DNA of 64,000 nucleotides from DATBGZ01 sp036557785 (GTDB lineage Bacteria; Actinomycetota; Actinomycetes; Mycobacteriales; Micromonosporaceae), in assembly GCA_036557785.1 (NCBI GenBank), contig DATBGZ010000038.1, positions 140,530-204,529 on the forward strand, given 5' to 3'. The position numbers and the translations under genes are program-made. The notes under the pieces are model-generated. The model was given only the letters and a program-made list of their open reading frames with translations. It was not told the origin of the DNA and did no database searches. Each line of letters opens with the position of its first letter. Position 1 is the stretch's first letter. Positions 17,164 through 26,508 of the stretch are shown here, piece after piece.

Positions 17164-17174
17164 AAGGGGGCGGC

Positions 17175-18260
17175 TCAGAGGGCGGCGAGGGCGCGGTCGG
17201 TGAGGTTGAGGCGCTCAACACCGTCCACAGTGCACACCACGATGTCCTCGATCCGGGCACCGTGGCGGCCCGGCAGGTAGATGCCGGGCTCGATGGAGAA
17301 GGCCATGCCGGGCTCGAGGACCCGCGTCGAGTCCGCGACGATGTACGGCTCCTCGTGCACGTCCAGACCGATGCCGTGACCGGTGCGGTGGACGAAGAAC
17401 TCGCCGTACCCGGCGTCGCTGATGATGTCCCGACCGACGGCGTCGAGCTCCGCGGCGGTGATCCCGGGCCGTACGGCCTCGACCTGCGCCTGTTGCGCGG
17501 AGAGCAGCACAGCGTAGTAACCGGAGAACTCCGATGGCGGCTCGCCGATGACGTAGGTGCGGGTGCTGTCCGAGCAGTACCCGTCCGGCATGATGCCGCC
17601 GATGTCGACGACCACGGGGTCGCCGTCGCGGATCACCCGATCAGACGCCTCGTGGTGTGGGCTCGCGCCGTTCGGGCCGGAGGCGACGATGGCGAAGTCA
17701 GCCGAGGCGTGTCCGGCGGCGACGATCGCCTCCTTGATGTCGGCGGCGACCTGCCGTTCGGTCCGGCCGGCGCGCAGCCACTCCGGCACGCCGGCATGCA
17801 CCTTGTCGATCGCCGCCCCGGCCCGGCGCAGCGACTCGAGCTCCTCGGGCGTCTTGCGCATCCGCAGCTCGCGCAGGACCGGCCCGCCCGGCGTCTGCTC
17901 CACATCGGAGAGTGCGTCACGGAACGCGAGCACCTTCGCCGCCCACATGTGGTCGTCGAGCCCGGCCACGTGGACCGAGCTCGGCAGCCGGCGCCTCACC
18001 AGCGCGTACGGGTCGTCGGTCTCGGCGTAGGCGACCACCTCGACGTCCAGGCCCGGTACCGCGAGTGCCGCGGGCTCCTCCAGCTTCGGGACGATCAGGA
18101 ACGCCTCGCCCTCGGTCGGTACCACGAGGCAGGTCAGCCGCTCCAGCGCCACGGCGTCGTACCCGGTGAGGTAGCGCAGATCGGATCCCGGCGTGACCAA
18201 CAGGACATCGACGCCAGCCGCTGCCATGGCCGGCCGTACATGCTCGACGCGGGATCCCAT
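17175..18260 (-). CDS. Aminopeptidase P family metallopeptidase (M24B, Xaa-Pro)
   Basis: 361 residues from the ATG at 18260; a TTG four codons upstream is possible. It should remove N-terminal residues before proline in the cytosol. The creatinase-like N-domain (about 1-125) has DLRYLTGYD. The pita-bread domain has the five metal ligands: VVVDIGG and SDSTRTY (two Asp), GHGIGLDVHE (His), FSIEPGIYL (Glu) and ARIEDIVV (Glu). All are present. Stands alone between the terminator repeats and a divergent Nudix gene. Confidence 0.9.
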   Translation of the reverse strand: MGSRVEHVRPAMAAAGVDVLLVTPGSDLRYLTGYDAVALERLTCLVVPTEGEAFLIVPKLEEPAALAVPGLDVEVVAYAETDDPYALVRRRLPSSVHVAGLDDHMWAAKVLAFRDALSDVEQTPGGPVLRELRMRKTPEELESLRRAGAAIDKVHAGVPEWLRAGRTERQVAADIKEAIVAAGHASADFAIVASGPNGASPHHEASDRVIRDGDPVVVDIGGIMPDGYCSDSTRTYVIGEPPSEFSGYYAVLLSAQQAQVEAVRPGITAAELDAVGRDIISDAGYGEFFVHRTGHGIGLDVHEEPYIVADSTRVLEPGMAFSIEPGIYLPGRHGARIEDIVVCTVDGVERLNLTDRALAAL

Positions 18261-18322
18261 GTGCGCAGTCAACCATATCCGGGGCGTGGGCGGCGGTGGA
18301 CAAGGTAGTTACGGTGGACGTC

Positions 18323-18775
18323 ATGTGGGTGCAGTGCCGGTGCGGGAGTCGGCACTTCGGGCCGTACGGCGCCGCCGGGCTCGTGGTGCGCGACGCGGCC
18401 GGGTTGGTCCTGATGGCGCACCGGTCGACGCTCGTGCACTTTCCCGGCACGTGGTCGTTCCCCGGCGGTGCCCTGGAGCGGGGCGAGTCGCCGGTCGCCG
18501 CGGCGCTGCGGGAGATCGACGAGGAGCTCGGGGTGCCCCGGTCGGCGGTGACGGTCGTGCAGTCGATCACCGGCACCGACCACGAGGACTGGCGCTACAC
18601 CTACGTGATCGCCGACCTGGTTCCACAGTGGACGGATGTGCCGGTGCGGTTGAACTGGGAGACCGAGGCGGTGGCCTGGGTCGAGCTCGCCGAGATGGCG
18701 GGGCTGAGCCTGCACCCGGGGGTGCGCGCCGACCTGCCGGCCCTGCACGCCGCCCTGGCCCGCGTCACCCGGTGA
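18323..18775 (+). CDS. Nudix hydrolase
   Basis: 150 residues from the ATG at 18323; GTG codons at 18296 and 18314 are alternatives. The Nudix box is complete: GGALERGES followed by AAALREIDEELGV (G-x5-E-x7-REUxEExGU). It hydrolyses a nucleoside diphosphate linked to another group; substrate unknown. A short CRCGSRHFGPYG precedes the domain. The stop is seven bases before the LAL regulator start, so they may be one transcript. Confidence 0.9.
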   Translation: MWVQCRCGSRHFGPYGAAGLVVRDAAGLVLMAHRSTLVHFPGTWSFPGGALERGESPVAAALREIDEELGVPRSAVTVVQSITGTDHEDWRYTYVIADLVPQWTDVPVRLNWETEAVAWVELAEMAGLSLHPGVRADLPALHAALARVTR

Positions 18776-18782
18776 GGGCCCG

Positions 18783-21599
18783 ATGCGCACGATCGTGGGC
18801 AGAAGCGGTGAGCGCGCCGCCATCGAGGCCTTCCTCGCCGACACGCAGCCACAGCCGCGCGCGTTGCTGGTCGAGGGCGAGCCCGGCATCGGCAAGACGA
18901 CGCTGTTGCGGGACCTCGTCGCGGCGGCGCGGGACCGCGGCTACCCGGTGCTCGCCTGCCGGCCAACCCGGTCAGAGATGGATCTCTCGTACGTCAACCT
19001 CGTCGAGATCCTCGACGACCTGGATGAGCAGACCGTACGGGATCTGCCCGCACCCCAGGCGCGACTGCTGCGGATGGTGCTGCGTCGGGAGGAGCCGGAA
19101 GGCCCGTTCGACAGCCTCTCGCTGAACGTCGCGGTCGTGGCGGCCCTGCGGGCGGTGGCCGCGCGCGGTCCGATGGTGCTAGTCATCGACGACTTTCAGT
19201 GGATCGACAACTCGACCGCCCGGACCTTCGGTTACGTCGCCCGACGCCTGACCGACACGGCCGCCCGGATCGTCCTGGCGACCCGCAGCGAGCCGTCGGA
19301 GCGGATCCGCGACCTACCCCGCGCGATGCCCCAGGGCCGGTTCGAGACCATCCGGCTGGGACCGGTGCAGCCCAGCGAGCTGTCGCGGATCCTGCGGCTG
19401 ATGCTCGGGTGGGCGCCGGCGTGGCCGAGCCTGCTGCGCATCGCGGAGCTCTCCGGCGGCAATCCGCTCTACGCCGTGGAGTTGGCCCGGGCGTCGGGAG
19501 GCGAGCGTTCGGGCGAGGGGTTGGGCGACGCCCCGCCGGGCGGCCTCGTCGAGCTGGCCCGGTCCCGGGTCGCGGGGCTGCCGGAGCGGGTCCGCGAGGT
19601 CCTGGAGCTGGCGGCCGTGCCCCGAGCCCCGACGCTGGAGTTGTTGCGACGCCTGGATTCCGGGGCCCTGGACGTGAGCGGGGCACTCGCCGGGGCCGAG
19701 CGGGCCGGGCTCGTGGCGGTGGAGCGGGGCCGGGTCCGCTTCACGCATCCGATCCTCGCCGCGGCGGTCTACGGGTCGATCCCGGCGCTGCGCAGGCAGG
19801 CGCTGCACCGGGCGGTCGCCATGCTCTGCGACGACCTGGAGGAGCGGGCACGGCACCTGGCCGCGGCCGCGGAGGATCCCGACCCGGCCGTGGCGCTCGT
19901 GCTGGCGAGCGCCGCCGAACGGGCGTCGGTCCGGGGTGCGCCGGTCGCGGCGGCCGATCTCATGCGGCTTTCGTGCGAGCTGACCCCGGCCGCCGACGCC
20001 GAGGTGCTCACCCTGCGCCGGATCGCGTACGGGCGCCTGCTGCACAGCGCGGGCGACAACCCGGGCGCGGTCGCCGCGGTCGAGGCGGTGCTGGCCGAGC
20101 TGCCACCGGGCCCGCTGCGGGCCCGTGCCCTGTTCCACCTCATGTACATCCGGCGCCTGACCGGGTCGCTGGAGGCCGCGCTCGCCTACGGCATGCGGGC
20201 GGTCGACGAGGCCGCGGACGACCCGTCGTTTCAGGCGGAGGTGTACGAGATGGTCTCGCGCCTGTCGGACAACGACATCGCCCGCAAGCTCGCGACCGCG
20301 AGGGCCGGGCTCGCGGCGGTCGACCGGATCGAGGACCCCGATCCGTACCTCGTCTTCCACACCCGGGCGGCGCTGGTCGAGGCGGAGTTCTACGCGGGTC
20401 TGGGCATCCATCTGGAGCGCCTGGCGGGCCTGGACCCGGGCGAGCGGCCCCGGTTCCCGCCGGTGCGCACCGCACAGCGGGGAGAGGACCTGATCGGGCG
20501 GCTGCTCACCTTCTCCGGGCGCATCGACGAGGGCCTGGATGTGCTGCGAGCCATGTGCGAGCGGGCCGCGGTCTCCTACCGCGGGTCGCTGCCGTCGTTT
20601 CTGGCCTGGGCGGCCGAGGCACAGATCATGGCCGGGCGCTTCGAGGCGGCGCTCGGGTCGCTGAACGAGGCGATCGAGCGCTCCGAGGAGGCGGGCAGCC
20701 GTGGCGGCTACCCCTGGGAGGTCGGCTTCCGGGCCGTCGCGCTCGCGATGCTCGGTCGCCTCGACGAGGCGGAGGCGAGCGCCCGTACGGTCGTGGGTTC
20801 CTCCGTCGCGGCACCCTCGGCCGTCTCGGCGGGGGCGGGTGAGGGCGCATCGCCCGTGGACATGGACCACGGGCCCGCGCTGATCGCGCTCGGCCTGGTC
20901 GCGATCGCGCGCGGCCACTACGACCAGGCGGTGGCCGCGTTGCGCCTGGTCGACCACAGCAAGCGCGAGGCGGGGCTGCGGGATCCACGGCTGTGGATGC
21001 ACGTGAGCGACCTCGTCGAGGCGCTGCTCGCTGCGGGAGCGCTGGAGCAGGCGAGTGAGGTCGTCGACCGCCTGGACCAGGAGGCCACGACCTCGCAGGG
21101 GCAGTGGTCGCTGGCGATGGCGGCCCGGTGCCGGGCGCTGCTCCTGGCGGCGCGCGGCGAGCTGGACGAGGCGGTCGCGTGCGCCAGTCATGCGGTGGAG
21201 TCCTTCGATGGCCTGCTGATGCCGTTCGAGCGAGCCCGGACGCTGTTCGTGCTCGGCCAGCTGCACCGCCGGCGCAAGGAGAAGAAGCTGGCGCGGGCGG
21301 CGCTGAGCTCCGCCCTGGCCACGTTCGACGAGGTGGGCGCGGCGGTCTGGGCGCAGCGGGCGCGGGCGGAGCTGACGCGGATCCCGCTGCGCCAGGCGGC
21401 GCCGGGCCTGACCGCGACCGAGGAGGCGGTGGCCCGGCTGGCGGCGCAGGGACTGAGCAACCGGGAGATCGCCGAGCGGGCATTCATGAGCCCGAAGACC
21501 GTCGAGGTGAACCTGACCCGGATCTACCGCAAGCTCGGCGTACGGTCGCGCACCGCCCTCGCGGGCCACCTCGGCGCCGGCGGTGGCGGCCAAACGTAG
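18783..21599 (+). CDS. LAL-type LuxR transcriptional regulator (ATPase plus HTH)
   Basis: 938 residues. N-terminal AAA/STAND ATPase with Walker A EGEPGIGKTTLL (about 25-36) and Walker B LVIDDFQWID (about 134-143). The middle is Ala/Leu-rich and helical, of TPR type. The C-terminus is a LuxR HTH: LTATEEAVARLAAQGLSN then REIAERAFMSPKTVEVNL. LAL proteins activate operons in response to small molecules or protein partners; the target here is unknown. Seven bases downstream of the Nudix gene. Confidence 0.92.
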   Translation: MRTIVGRSGERAAIEAFLADTQPQPRALLVEGEPGIGKTTLLRDLVAAARDRGYPVLACRPTRSEMDLSYVNLVEILDDLDEQTVRDLPAPQARLLRMVLRREEPEGPFDSLSLNVAVVAALRAVAARGPMVLVIDDFQWIDNSTARTFGYVARRLTDTAARIVLATRSEPSERIRDLPRAMPQGRFETIRLGPVQPSELSRILRLMLGWAPAWPSLLRIAELSGGNPLYAVELARASGGERSGEGLGDAPPGGLVELARSRVAGLPERVREVLELAAVPRAPTLELLRRLDSGALDVSGALAGAERAGLVAVERGRVRFTHPILAAAVYGSIPALRRQALHRAVAMLCDDLEERARHLAAAAEDPDPAVALVLASAAERASVRGAPVAAADLMRLSCELTPAADAEVLTLRRIAYGRLLHSAGDNPGAVAAVEAVLAELPPGPLRARALFHLMYIRRLTGSLEAALAYGMRAVDEAADDPSFQAEVYEMVSRLSDNDIARKLATARAGLAAVDRIEDPDPYLVFHTRAALVEAEFYAGLGIHLERLAGLDPGERPRFPPVRTAQRGEDLIGRLLTFSGRIDEGLDVLRAMCERAAVSYRGSLPSFLAWAAEAQIMAGRFEAALGSLNEAIERSEEAGSRGGYPWEVGFRAVALAMLGRLDEAEASARTVVGSSVAAPSAVSAGAGEGASPVDMDHGPALIALGLVAIARGHYDQAVAALRLVDHSKREAGLRDPRLWMHVSDLVEALLAAGALEQASEVVDRLDQEATTSQGQWSLAMAARCRALLLAARGELDEAVACASHAVESFDGLLMPFERARTLFVLGQLHRRRKEKKLARAALSSALATFDEVGAAVWAQRARAELTRIPLRQAAPGLTATEEAVARLAAQGLSNREIAERAFMSPKTVEVNLTRIYRKLGVRSRTALAGHLGAGGGGQT

Positions 21600-21648
21600 G
21601 GGATCTCCTCATTCCTCCGCGAGGCCGGATTCGCTACGGTCCGGTTGC

Positions 21649-21921
21649 ATGGCCACGGCGACGCCCAACGGATACATCGCCGAATGCTATTGGGCGGGGG
21701 TTCGGGCGCAGGACGTCGGCGAGCTCGACGGGCGGGTGCACGCGTCGATCGCCGAGCTCGGCGCCGAAGCGGTGCGCTACCTCGGGTCGGTGCTCGTGGT
21801 CGACGATGACGTGGTGCTGTTCCTCTTCGCCGGCCCGCTCGCCTCGGTCCGCGAGGTGGCGCAGCGGGCCGGCGTTCCGTTCGGCCGGTTGCTGCGCAGC
21901 ACGCTGACCTGGCATCCGTGA
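21649..21921 (+). CDS. Small DUF4242-like protein
   Basis: 90 residues from the ATG at 21649. The pattern YIAECYWAGV ... IAELGAEAVRYLGSVLVVDDDVV ... VREVAQRAGVPFGRLL fits the DUF4242 family, small ferredoxin-like alpha/beta proteins that include a nickel-binding Streptomyces protein (from memory). Function here unknown. It lies 49 bp after the LAL gene and converges on the SARP gene with a 9-bp gap. Confidence 0.6.
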   Translation: MATATPNGYIAECYWAGVRAQDVGELDGRVHASIAELGAEAVRYLGSVLVVDDDVVLFLFAGPLASVREVAQRAGVPFGRLLRSTLTWHP

Positions 21922-21930
21922 GCGCGGTGC

Positions 21931-24900
21931 TCAGGTGCCGAGGAGCTGCCCCGCGAGTTCGCGAACCCGGGCCGTGATGGCGGCGACCGATCGGCCGCGC
22001 CATGGCAGGAGAAGGGCCTGCTGGTGTTCCGGCCCGCCGAGGGCATCGGTCAGGCGTGGACCGTACCCGTCCTGGAACGGGAGGATCACCCGAGCGCCGA
22101 GGCGTACGGCGATCGCCCACAACTCCCGTGCCTGGTCGTACTGACCGCGGTGCGCGGCGAGCTCTGCTCCCGCCAGTGCCCAGGCACCCAGCGCCGGAAT
22201 GTCCCCTGTGGACAGAGCGTCCGGCTCGGCGGCGACCAACTGTGCCACCGTGAACCGGTCCGCCTCGGCATCGTCGCGCGAGTCCGGCGCGACGGCCGCC
22301 GCCCACAGGCGCATCGCGGCCGCGCTCGCGCGCACCATCACGGCGGCCTGCGCCAGGGACGACGAGGGCAGGCACGCCATCGCCTGGACATGCTGGACCG
22401 CCTCGTCGTGGCGGCCGTGCCGGATCGCGATCTCGGCCAGGCCACTGCTCGCGATGGCCGCGTCGAGCGACTCGGACGTGGTCGCCGCCTCGGCCACCCG
22501 CTGGACCGCCGGCTCGTCCCCGGCGAGCGCGAGCTGCACGTCGAGCTGGACCTGCAGCGAGCGCGCGTCCTCCTCGGCGCCGACGATGGACAGGTGCGCG
22601 GCGGCGCGCCGCATCCACTCTTCGGCTCCGGCGAGACCCGACGTGGAGAGACGGTTCGCGACGCCCTGCGCCGCGAGCCCCATCATCCACTGGTCGCCGG
22701 CCACCTCGAAGCCCCGGTACGCCGCCAGGTAGTCGGCCTGCGCCGGCTCGTGCTCGCCCTCGTTCTCCCGGACGGCGGCCCGCAGGAAGAACCCGAACGC
22801 CCGCACCAACAGGTCGGCATGGTCCACCAGCGCCTGCGCGGTCGACATGGCCGACTGCAGGTCTGCGACATCCACGCTCGTCGGCACCCGCGCCAGCGCC
22901 GCGGCTCGCGGGGAGATGAGGTTCCCGCGCTCGGCGAAGAGCACCCGAAGTGCCCGACGGCACACGGCCGCGAGGCGAGTGCGGCTGCCCATGACGGTGG
23001 CGTTGACGCCGACCATGGTGAGCGTCCAGGCGAGCCGGTCTGCGTCCGGCAGCGGCACTCCGGCGTGCGAGCCCTTCGCGATCGCGGATCGGCTGCGGGC
23101 CAACGGATCGTCGACACGCAGCAGTCGCCGCGACCAGTCGACCACCTCGGTGTGCCGGCCCTGCACGCTCCACAGGTGGAACAGCGCCACCGCGATGTCC
23201 ACAGCGGACACCTCATCGCCGCTGTCCATCGCCCAGCGCAGCGCCGCGGCGAGGGTGTCGGCGTCGGCGGCGCAGCCCGCGAAGGCAGGCACCTGGCTCG
23301 GTCCGATGAAGTCGGCGGCCAGCGTGGAGGCCCGGCTCCTGGCCCACGCCACGAGACCGCGCATCGCGTCGTCCCGCCCGCCCGTCGCGTCCAGCCTCAC
23401 CTCGCCGTACTCCCGGACGGTCTCCAGCATCCGGTAGCGCGGTGCGCCGTCCTCCCCCTGACCGAGGCCGAGCAACGACTGCTCCACAAGCGTCGCGAGC
23501 CCGTCCCGCACGCCCTCGGCCCTGGCGCCGTGCCCCGCGACTCCGCCCGCGACTCCGGCGGCGGTCTCGACCGTGAACGCCACCGGGATCACGGACAGCC
23601 GCCACCACAACCGCCGTACCTCGTCGGGCAGCAGGTCGTGGCTCCAGTCCACCATGGACCACAGGCTCGCGTGCCGTTCCGGCAGCCCGCGCAGGGCCTC
23701 GTCGAGCAGCTCGAACCGGTCGGCGAGCCCGGCGAGCACGTCATCGATGGGCATGTGTCGCAGCCGGGCGGCGGCGAGCTCGATCGCGAGCGGCAGGTTG
23801 TCCAGGCGATGGCACAGCTCGAGTGCGCGTGAGCGCGGCCGGCCGAGCGTGGCGCCGCCGGCCCGGGCCCGCTGATCGAGCAGGGCCAGCGCGTCCTCGT
23901 CGGCGAGCGCCCGCAGGCGGTGGACCACCTCGCCCGCCAGCCCCAGCGGCGCCCGGCTCGTCGCGAGCACGGTCGCCTTCGGCGCCACGGCGAGGATCTG
24001 TGTCGCCGCCTGCGCGGCGGCGTCGAGGACGTGCTCGCAGTTGTCGAGCACCACCAGACCCGACAGGTCGCGCGCTGCCCGGCGCACCGGGTCGCCGGCC
24101 GTCGCGGTGTCGCTTGTGGAGGGTGCGTGGGCCGGGAACTCGCCCTCGACGAGGTCCCTGGCGCTCACCGCCTCACCCCGCCCGACCGCCGTGGCGACCG
24201 CTCCTGCCACCTGCGCCGGGGTCCGTACGCCGGCCAGTTCCGCCACCCGTACGGTCTGCCCACCCGCCGCGGTGCGCCGCGCGATCTCCGCGGCGAAGCG
24301 GGTCTTGCCCGCGCCGCCGGGTCCGACGATCGTCACCAGCGGGGCGCTGTCCAGCTCGCCGGTGACCGCCACGAGCTCGGTGTCACGTCCGAGCATCGCC
24401 GTCGCGGCCCGCCGCCACCCCGCGGGCAGGAGGCTGGCCCGGGGCCGAACGGCCGGCTGCGGGTCGGTGGCCCGGTACGGGGCGAGTTCGCCGCGGAGCA
24501 GGGCGACGTGGGCCGCGGCCAGGGCCGGGGCCGGATCGGCGCCGTACCGCTCGGCCAGCTCGCGACGCAAGGCGTCGACGAATTCCAGTGCCTCGGCCTG
24601 CCGTCCGGCCACCGCGAGCAGTCGCAGCAGCAGCGCCGCGGCCTCCTCGTCTGGCGGGACGGCCGTGGCGAGCAGGCGCAGGTCACGCTCGTCGCCCGCG
24701 TCCGTGCCGCCGGCGCCGGCCAGGGCCGCCTGCGCCCGCACGGTCGCCACGTCGTGCACCAGCGCCCGTACGGTCGCCTCATCCGGGTCGGGCGCGGCCG
24801 GCAGCAGGGCTCGGGCCTCGTCGCCGTGGCGTCGGGCGGCGGTCGGGTCCCCGGCCCGCAGCGCCCGCCGGGCCCGCTCGACGAGAGCGCTCGCCTCGAC

Positions 24901-25173
24901 GGCGTCGATGGCCAGGTCCTGCGTCGGCAGCAGGTAACCGCCGCCCGGCGCAGCCGCGACCGGCAGCCCGAGCCGGCGTACCCGGGACACGAGCGCCTGC
25001 ATCGCCCCCGTCGCGTCCCGGGGCACCTCCCCGTCCCAGACCGCATCGATGAGCGTCGACACCGGTACGGGTCGGCCGCGGGCGTCGAGCAGCGCGCGGA
25101 CGAGGGCGACCAGGCGGTCGCCCCGCACCGGCACCCCATCGACCGCGAGCATCCCCAGCGTCGTCACCCGCAC
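21931..25173 (-). CDS. AfsR/SARP-type regulator: wHTH, BTAD, NB-ARC ATPase, TPR-like
   Basis: 1080 residues from a GTG at 25173 (VRVTTLGMLAVDG); an ATG 18 codons upstream is the alternative. Domains in order: OmpR-like winged helix (about 1-90), bacterial transcriptional activation domain (about 95-240), NB-ARC ATPase with Walker A VGPGGAGKTR (near 277-286) and LVVLDNCEH, then a long helical TPR-like region. Proteins of this shape activate secondary-metabolite or developmental genes. No biosynthetic cluster is seen here. The open frame continues over 650 bases antisense to the next gene, but those codons look like shadow. Confidence 0.88.
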   Translation of the reverse strand: MRVTTLGMLAVDGVPVRGDRLVALVRALLDARGRPVPVSTLIDAVWDGEVPRDATGAMQALVSRVRRLGLPVAAAPGGGYLLPTQDLAIDAVEASALVERARRALRAGDPTAARRHGDEARALLPAAPDPDEATVRALVHDVATVRAQAALAGAGGTDAGDERDLRLLATAVPPDEEAAALLLRLLAVAGRQAEALEFVDALRRELAERYGADPAPALAAAHVALLRGELAPYRATDPQPAVRPRASLLPAGWRRAATAMLGRDTELVAVTGELDSAPLVTIVGPGGAGKTRFAAEIARRTAAGGQTVRVAELAGVRTPAQVAGAVATAVGRGEAVSARDLVEGEFPAHAPSTSDTATAGDPVRRAARDLSGLVVLDNCEHVLDAAAQAATQILAVAPKATVLATSRAPLGLAGEVVHRLRALADEDALALLDQRARAGGATLGRPRSRALELCHRLDNLPLAIELAAARLRHMPIDDVLAGLADRFELLDEALRGLPERHASLWSMVDWSHDLLPDEVRRLWWRLSVIPVAFTVETAAGVAGGVAGHGARAEGVRDGLATLVEQSLLGLGQGEDGAPRYRMLETVREYGEVRLDATGGRDDAMRGLVAWARSRASTLAADFIGPSQVPAFAGCAADADTLAAALRWAMDSGDEVSAVDIAVALFHLWSVQGRHTEVVDWSRRLLRVDDPLARSRSAIAKGSHAGVPLPDADRLAWTLTMVGVNATVMGSRTRLAAVCRRALRVLFAERGNLISPRAAALARVPTSVDVADLQSAMSTAQALVDHADLLVRAFGFFLRAAVRENEGEHEPAQADYLAAYRGFEVAGDQWMMGLAAQGVANRLSTSGLAGAEEWMRRAAAHLSIVGAEEDARSLQVQLDVQLALAGDEPAVQRVAEAATTSESLDAAIASSGLAEIAIRHGRHDEAVQHVQAMACLPSSSLAQAAVMVRASAAAMRLWAAAVAPDSRDDAEADRFTVAQLVAAEPDALSTGDIPALGAWALAGAELAAHRGQYDQARELWAIAVRLGARVILPFQDGYGPRLTDALGGPEHQQALLLPWRGRSVAAITARVRELAGQLLGT

Positions 25174-25329
25174 CCGACCAGCATCCCATCCCGGCGCCGC
25201 CCGGCCGGGACCGGCGGTGATGGGCATCCCCGATGAATGTATCGATTTGCCTGCTAACGCGTGAGGTGCCTGGGAAGACTGGGGCCGACCGGGACTCGGG
25301 GGTGCCAGATTCGGGGTGTCACGGCGGTT

Positions 25330-26505
25330 GTGGCGACACGCACAGAGGTGACCACCGGGCTGCGTCCGCGCGCCATCACCTGGCCCCGGAGCCTGATCGC
25401 CGCGTTGCCGGCCTGGTTCTTGGCGCGGGCGCTGCTGCTCGCGACCTTCGCCCTGGCCCGGCAGCGGCACCAGGCCCCCACCCTGCAGATCTGGGACGCC
25501 GGCTGGTACCGCGACCTCGGCGTGCACGGGTATGGCCCCTACGGTGCGACCGGCTCGCGCTTCTTCCCGCTCCTGCCTGCAATCGTCAGGATCGGCCACG
25601 CCATGGGACTCTTCGCCCCGGCGTGGCTGCTCGCGGTCTGCTGGGTCGCGGCGCTGCTGTTCGCCGCCGCGCTGCATCGACTGACCCTGCTGGAGACCGG
25701 CGACGAGGCGGCGGCCGTCCGGGCAGCGTGGCTGATCCAGCTCGTGCCCGGCGCGAACGTGCTCGGGGTCGGCTACGCCGAGGCGGTCGCGGGCCTGCTG
25801 GCCGTGCTCTACTTCCTGGCCCTGCGCCACCGCGGGGATACCGCCGCGGGGTTCGCCGTCGGCGTCCTGGGCGGGCTGGTCCGCCCGACCGGCCCGCTGC
25901 TCGCCGTCGCGGGCGCCGCGCAGGCCGTACGGTCACGGCTGTCGGGCACCACGGATGATGCGCCCGTACGGGCTCGTCATCGCCGTGACCGGGCGGGCGA
26001 CCGGGCGCGACGCTGGCTCGGCAGTGGCTGGCGGCACGCGACGATACTCGCGCTCGCGCCGCTGGTCGGGACGGCCGGCTATCTGCTCTGGGCGCGGGCC
26101 CGCTTCGGCGACGCGCTCACGCCGTACCGCGTGCAGGCCGCCGACGATCTGCGCGGGGGTCTGGTCCGGGCGCCATGGCGGTACCTCACGCACGACTCGC
26201 TCGGTGGCTATCCCTGGCCGCTGGTGCTCGTCCTGCTCGCCGTCACCGCGGTCGCCCTGGTGCTGTGTGCCACCCGGCTCCCGGTGGCGTACATCGCCTG
26301 GTCGCTGCCGATGGTCGGGCTCGCCGTCACCGCCTGGGGACTGCACTCGCTGCCGCGCTACGTTGCCGCCGTCTTTCCCCTGTGGATGGTCGTGGCGGTG
26401 GTGTGCCGCAACCGTTTCGTGTGGCCCGCGGTCGTCGCCGTCAGCGCCGCCGGGTTCGCCTGGGTGGCGTACCTCAACTTCGTCCCCGGCGGCCCCGTCC
26501 CGTGA
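25330..26505 (+). CDS. Membrane glycosyltransferase-like protein (PIG-V/mannosyltransferase type)
   Basis: About 391 residues; the start is uncertain (GTG at 25330, 25348 or 25261). About ten membrane segments. The first extracellular loop has WDAGWYRDLGVHGYG followed by FFPLLPA, a pattern of PIG-V-like polyprenol-phosphate-mannose-dependent mannosyltransferases; the Asp pair is the expected catalytic or metal site. GGLVRPTG is also conserved. It would transfer sugar to an envelope acceptor outside the membrane. Divergent from the SARP regulator. Confidence 0.7.
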   Translation: MATRTEVTTGLRPRAITWPRSLIAALPAWFLARALLLATFALARQRHQAPTLQIWDAGWYRDLGVHGYGPYGATGSRFFPLLPAIVRIGHAMGLFAPAWLLAVCWVAALLFAAALHRLTLLETGDEAAAVRAAWLIQLVPGANVLGVGYAEAVAGLLAVLYFLALRHRGDTAAGFAVGVLGGLVRPTGPLLAVAGAAQAVRSRLSGTTDDAPVRARHRRDRAGDRARRWLGSGWRHATILALAPLVGTAGYLLWARARFGDALTPYRVQAADDLRGGLVRAPWRYLTHDSLGGYPWPLVLVLLAVTAVALVLCATRLPVAYIAWSLPMVGLAVTAWGLHSLPRYVAAVFPLWMVVAVVCRNRFVWPAVVAVSAAGFAWVAYLNFVPGGPVP

Positions 26506-26508
26506 GGC

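Noticed and set aside
25174..25830. N-terminal extension of the SARP regulator
   Set aside because: Low-complexity Gln/Arg/Gly-rich sequence antisense to the mannosyltransferase-like gene; the conserved winged helix starts at 25173.
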